A DNA stretch of 46,840 nt, taken from NCBI GenBank assembly GCA_001586965.3, contig LUCW03000495.1, positions 1 to 46,840 of the forward strand, given 5' to 3'. How positions within the stretch are numbered: the stretch's first letter is position 1; each line of letters starts with the position of its first letter. The notes beneath the pieces were generated by a model. It was given only the letters and a program-made list of their open reading frames with translations. It was not told the DNA's origin and searched no databases. The position numbers and the translations under genes were made by a program. Shown here in pieces: positions 44,481 to 46,840 of the stretch. This DNA comes from Sphaeroforma sirkka. Lineage: Eukaryota; Opisthokonta; Ichthyosporea; Ichthyophonida.

Positions 44481-46055
44481 CTAAGGCCATGGATCAAAGA
44501 CTCAAAACTCTAAGAGAACCTGAAGCTCGCACTCAACTACTTAAAGCGCTGCTTAAAGAACAGCCAGGAGTGGCGAAACAACTGAAGAAGATACTTCAAC
44601 AATCCAATGTTGTCAATTATGTATCTCAGGACTCTACCCCTCCTGATACTGAGGCTGTTCTTTCCAACAGGACTATGGTTCATCCAGCCAGCGTTACGCA
44701 GAATCTGACTGACTTAGAGGAGCTCGAAAGTAGAGTTAAAATTATACATAATTTAACGCATCGAGCATATGAGCATACTTATAAATGGCTATTCGTGCAG
44801 GGCTTGATCACCCGGCGCTGAAAGAAACCATACGTGAAGTATACCGACGCTGTACTGATTGTGAAAAGAACCAGATCAAGCGATACGGTTGGGCACCCCT
44901 AAAAGTGTGACAGAAGACCAACCGATGCGCCGAGTCATAGTCGATTTGGTTAAACTCCCGCGATCCAAGCATACTGGCGATGTATATATCTGTCATTTCT
45001 TTATGTGTGGCTTCGGGCTATAACTTGCTTTATGCAATACTGAACAAACGTCCACAAACAGTGGCAGAATTATGCTATCACGTCTTTAATGACTTCGGTT
45101 TCCCCGAGTACTATGTTCTGATAACGGTAGTGAGTTTTGTACCGACGTAATGGAGGCACTTATACTGTATCAGGTATGACCCATAGGCGTGGTGTTCCTT
45201 ACAAACCTCAAAACGCAGGGTGCAAATGAGACACGTCATAGAGAACTTAAGAAACTCTTGCGTACCGCACTAGACGACGTTGAGGATATGTGGCCTTATC
45301 ATTTGAAATGGGTTCAGACTCAAATGAATAACTGCATGAATCCTCAAACTGGAACACTCCCGTTTCACTATTTCTTTGGCCGCTATAGTGAATTACAAGC
45401 AACGTTTGATAAAACTGCGCCCGAGAAAAACACGCTACCCCGTGGCTTCAAAAAAGATCGAGCATATGCAGAACGTTGTTTACCCCTGTTTACTTCGAGC
45501 ACAAGAATCGCGTCCTACTTAAAGCGTATGACCGATGGAATAACACTAAGAACATTGTTCAGTTCAAAGTCGGCGACATACGTTAACATTATAAATCGAA
45601 ACGCCAACGTTACCGAACTCTCTTCTAAGACGATAGGACCTTTTGTTATTTCCTACCATGATGAGAAGAGTGATACTTACGAAGTGAATAACATTGATGG
45701 TACTAGCGCAACCAATCTAGGCACTCACCGTATCCCTACCTCCGAACTCTCATTCTCGCTCGCTCATTTGATTCTGATGTACCAGTTATGGAGTCACAAG
45801 TCAAAGATATAATTGACAAAACATCCGAAGACGGTTACACTTACTACAAGACCCGTTTCATGGATGGACAGTAGCTTTAGCTTAACCTCCGATGCATTTC
45901 GTGAATCTCGCGACTTTCTTCGTATCTTTAATAAGAAATGGAATAAGCGTTTACATAAGAACACACGAGATAAACGAAAAGGGTTTCCTCAGGTGACTAC
46001 AAACCCTGACGGATCTGAAATTCCCTCATTTGCCACCTACTTCCTACGTGACTAA
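44471..46055 (+). pseudogene. Integrase of element C, with several frameshifts, GPF module and chromodomain-like tail
   Basis: 44471-44790 gives a helical linker and the start of the zinc-binding domain (HNLTHRAYEHTYKW). It continues in another frame with DHPALKETIREVYRRCTDCEKN (HHCC). The catalytic core, in changing frames, reads VIVDLVKLPRSKHTGDVYI (first Asp), ASGYNLLYAILNKRPQTVAE, FNDFGFPEYY, SDNGSEFC (second Asp, about 45120), and GVPYKPQ...NETRHRELKKLL (Glu, about 45230). The 45189-45812 frame continues through NPQTGTLPFHYFFGRY to the GPF module (IGPFVISYHDEKSDTYEVNN, HRIPTSEL). A tail at about 45789-46055 (SQVKDIIDKTSEDGYTYYK, then RDFLRIFNKKWNKR) could be a divergent chromodomain. Frame changes fall near 44790, 44905, 45003, 45118, 45185 and 45870. 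As written it cannot make one protein. Confidence 0.75.
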
Positions 46056-46353
46056 ACTTTCTGATCTGCTTACCAACAGTGCAGAAAATTGTTCAAACTT
46101 ACTTACTAATGAAGAACAGCCTTTGGCTAATACCTTACCAAATAATAAACGTAAGGCGCCTACATCGGAAATGGTTACTGGACCAAATACTCAAACGACA
46201 TAGAGTACAACATGAGTCTTGAACTCGTACATATAGGGCACATACTTACTCGATAAGTCATGACCGAAACCGTTTTACTTTGGTTTTCGCTTACTTCAAT
46301 TAGATCGTATCTTAACGTACGTTCTCGTAGGTTCTAAAAAAGCCACTGGGGCT
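46056..46353 (+). other. 3' untranslated region of element C
   Basis: A short open stretch continues past 46055 (to the stop near 46201) in another frame, ending in a basic, Asn/Lys-rich sequence; this may be the tail of the polyprotein. No confident polypurine tract. Confidence 0.4.
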
Positions 46354-46840
46354 AAGTAGAAATAGTTGTTTTCCGGTTCAGTCTATAAAAATATCAAGAT
46401 CACTGAGATAATACATTGGTTTTATTTGGTATTTTAACATTAGTATTAGTTTTTTCTATTGATAGCTTTCAGTAAGTTTTAAATTATTGATGAAGTTAAT
46501 AGTTTGAAAGAGTTGGTATGACTAAATGTATCAATCTATTGAGACATTAGTAGATGGTGACATTATAAAACCAAATTTTATACCGAATCCATTACTTATT
46601 GATTTTGTCCTCCCGCCAATCTCCAAAAAATCCAATAAGTCTTTTTCTTTTACTTCTAGTGAAAATTATTCAATAAAGAACAGCTAGAGGTACGCCCTGT
46701 GTGATCGAGGATATTTAGGCTCTTAACAAGAGGCAGTCCCGATCATTCTTACACAAGCTACCACTGCTAAATCCTAACTGACTAAATTGTATTTTAGTTT
46801 AATATAGTTTGAAACCTAGTAATTTCCATCGAAGTTTACA
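46354..46840 (+). repeat. 3' LTR of element C, reaching the window edge
   Basis: From GTAGAAATAG on it follows the 5' LTR. The left half (46354-46645) differs by many substitutions and small indels, and lacks about 105 bp present at 39565-39670. The right 190 bases (46649-46840) are identical by eye to 39671-39862. The LTR ends exactly at the last base of the window. Confidence 0.88.

Larger units (their letters stand above)
39153..46840 (+). mobile_element. Element C: Ty3/gypsy-like LTR retrotransposon with extra methyltransferase-like domain (element proper from 39268)
   Basis: 5' LTR 39268-39862, gag 39943-41987, pol 41997-44480 (PR-RT-RNase H-MT-like), integrase about 44471-46055, 3' LTR 46354-46840 (runs to the window end). 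Integrase lies after RNase H, so the order is Ty3/gypsy, and there is a GPF module. The last ~190 bp of the two LTRs are identical by eye, indicating a recent insertion, while gag and integrase carry several frame breaks. The primer-binding site after 39862 and the polypurine tract before 46354 are not clear (AAAAAAGCCACTGGGG at about 46336 is a weak candidate). Confidence 0.88.

Overview
This window is eukaryotic nuclear DNA. Genes are split by short spliceosomal introns with GT-AG borders plus one GC-AG border. There are no bacterial-style operons. The gene content (a CECR2-like DDT-domain protein, an HSPA14-type Hsp70, an ALR/MNR2-type CorA channel) together with long stretches of decayed LTR retrotransposons fits a repeat-rich protist. 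A unicellular relative of animals or fungi is my guess, at low confidence.

Left 11 kb is the gene-rich part. The start of a basic, serine/lysine-rich protein leaves the window at the left edge (minus strand). Divergent to it lies an eight-exon CECR2-like chromatin-remodelling protein (plus, 1642-4519). It converges on an eight-exon CorA-family magnesium channel (minus, 5577-8461), which uses one GC-AG intron. Then comes a two-exon HSPA14-like Hsp70 (minus, 9008-10930).

11-14.3 kb has no gene. It ends in about 2 kb of almost purely alternating purine-pyrimidine microsatellite (TA, TG, TCCGTG, ACGT, GCATGC). 14.3-20.8 kb is AT-rich, gene-poor DNA holding two solo or degenerate LTRs of the family that flanks the element at 39 kb.

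20.8-39.1 kb is a nest of broken retrotransposons. Two related elements, A (LTR-like block at 20.97 kb, gag at 23.7-24.7 kb) and B (LTR-like block at 28.6 kb, gag-pol at 30.1-35.2 kb), are Ty3/gypsy-like. A minus-strand coiled-coil/gag-like segment (24.7-27.25 kb) follows A. A minus-strand Ty1/copia fragment interrupts B. A 1.62 kb block spanning the B/copia junction is tandemly duplicated, and the copies differ, as far as I can read, only in homopolymer lengths.

39.15-46.84 kb is the best-preserved element, C. It has a 595-bp 5' LTR, a gag with frame breaks and a tRNA-like insertion, then an intact 827-codon pol in the same frame as the end of gag behind a single TGA stop. Next come a frame-broken integrase with a GPF module and a possibly chromodomain-like tail, and a 3' LTR that runs to the window edge. 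The most unusual feature is an extra domain between RNase H and integrase, shared by elements B and C. It resembles the Dam-type methyltransferase-like domain known from DIRS retroelements.
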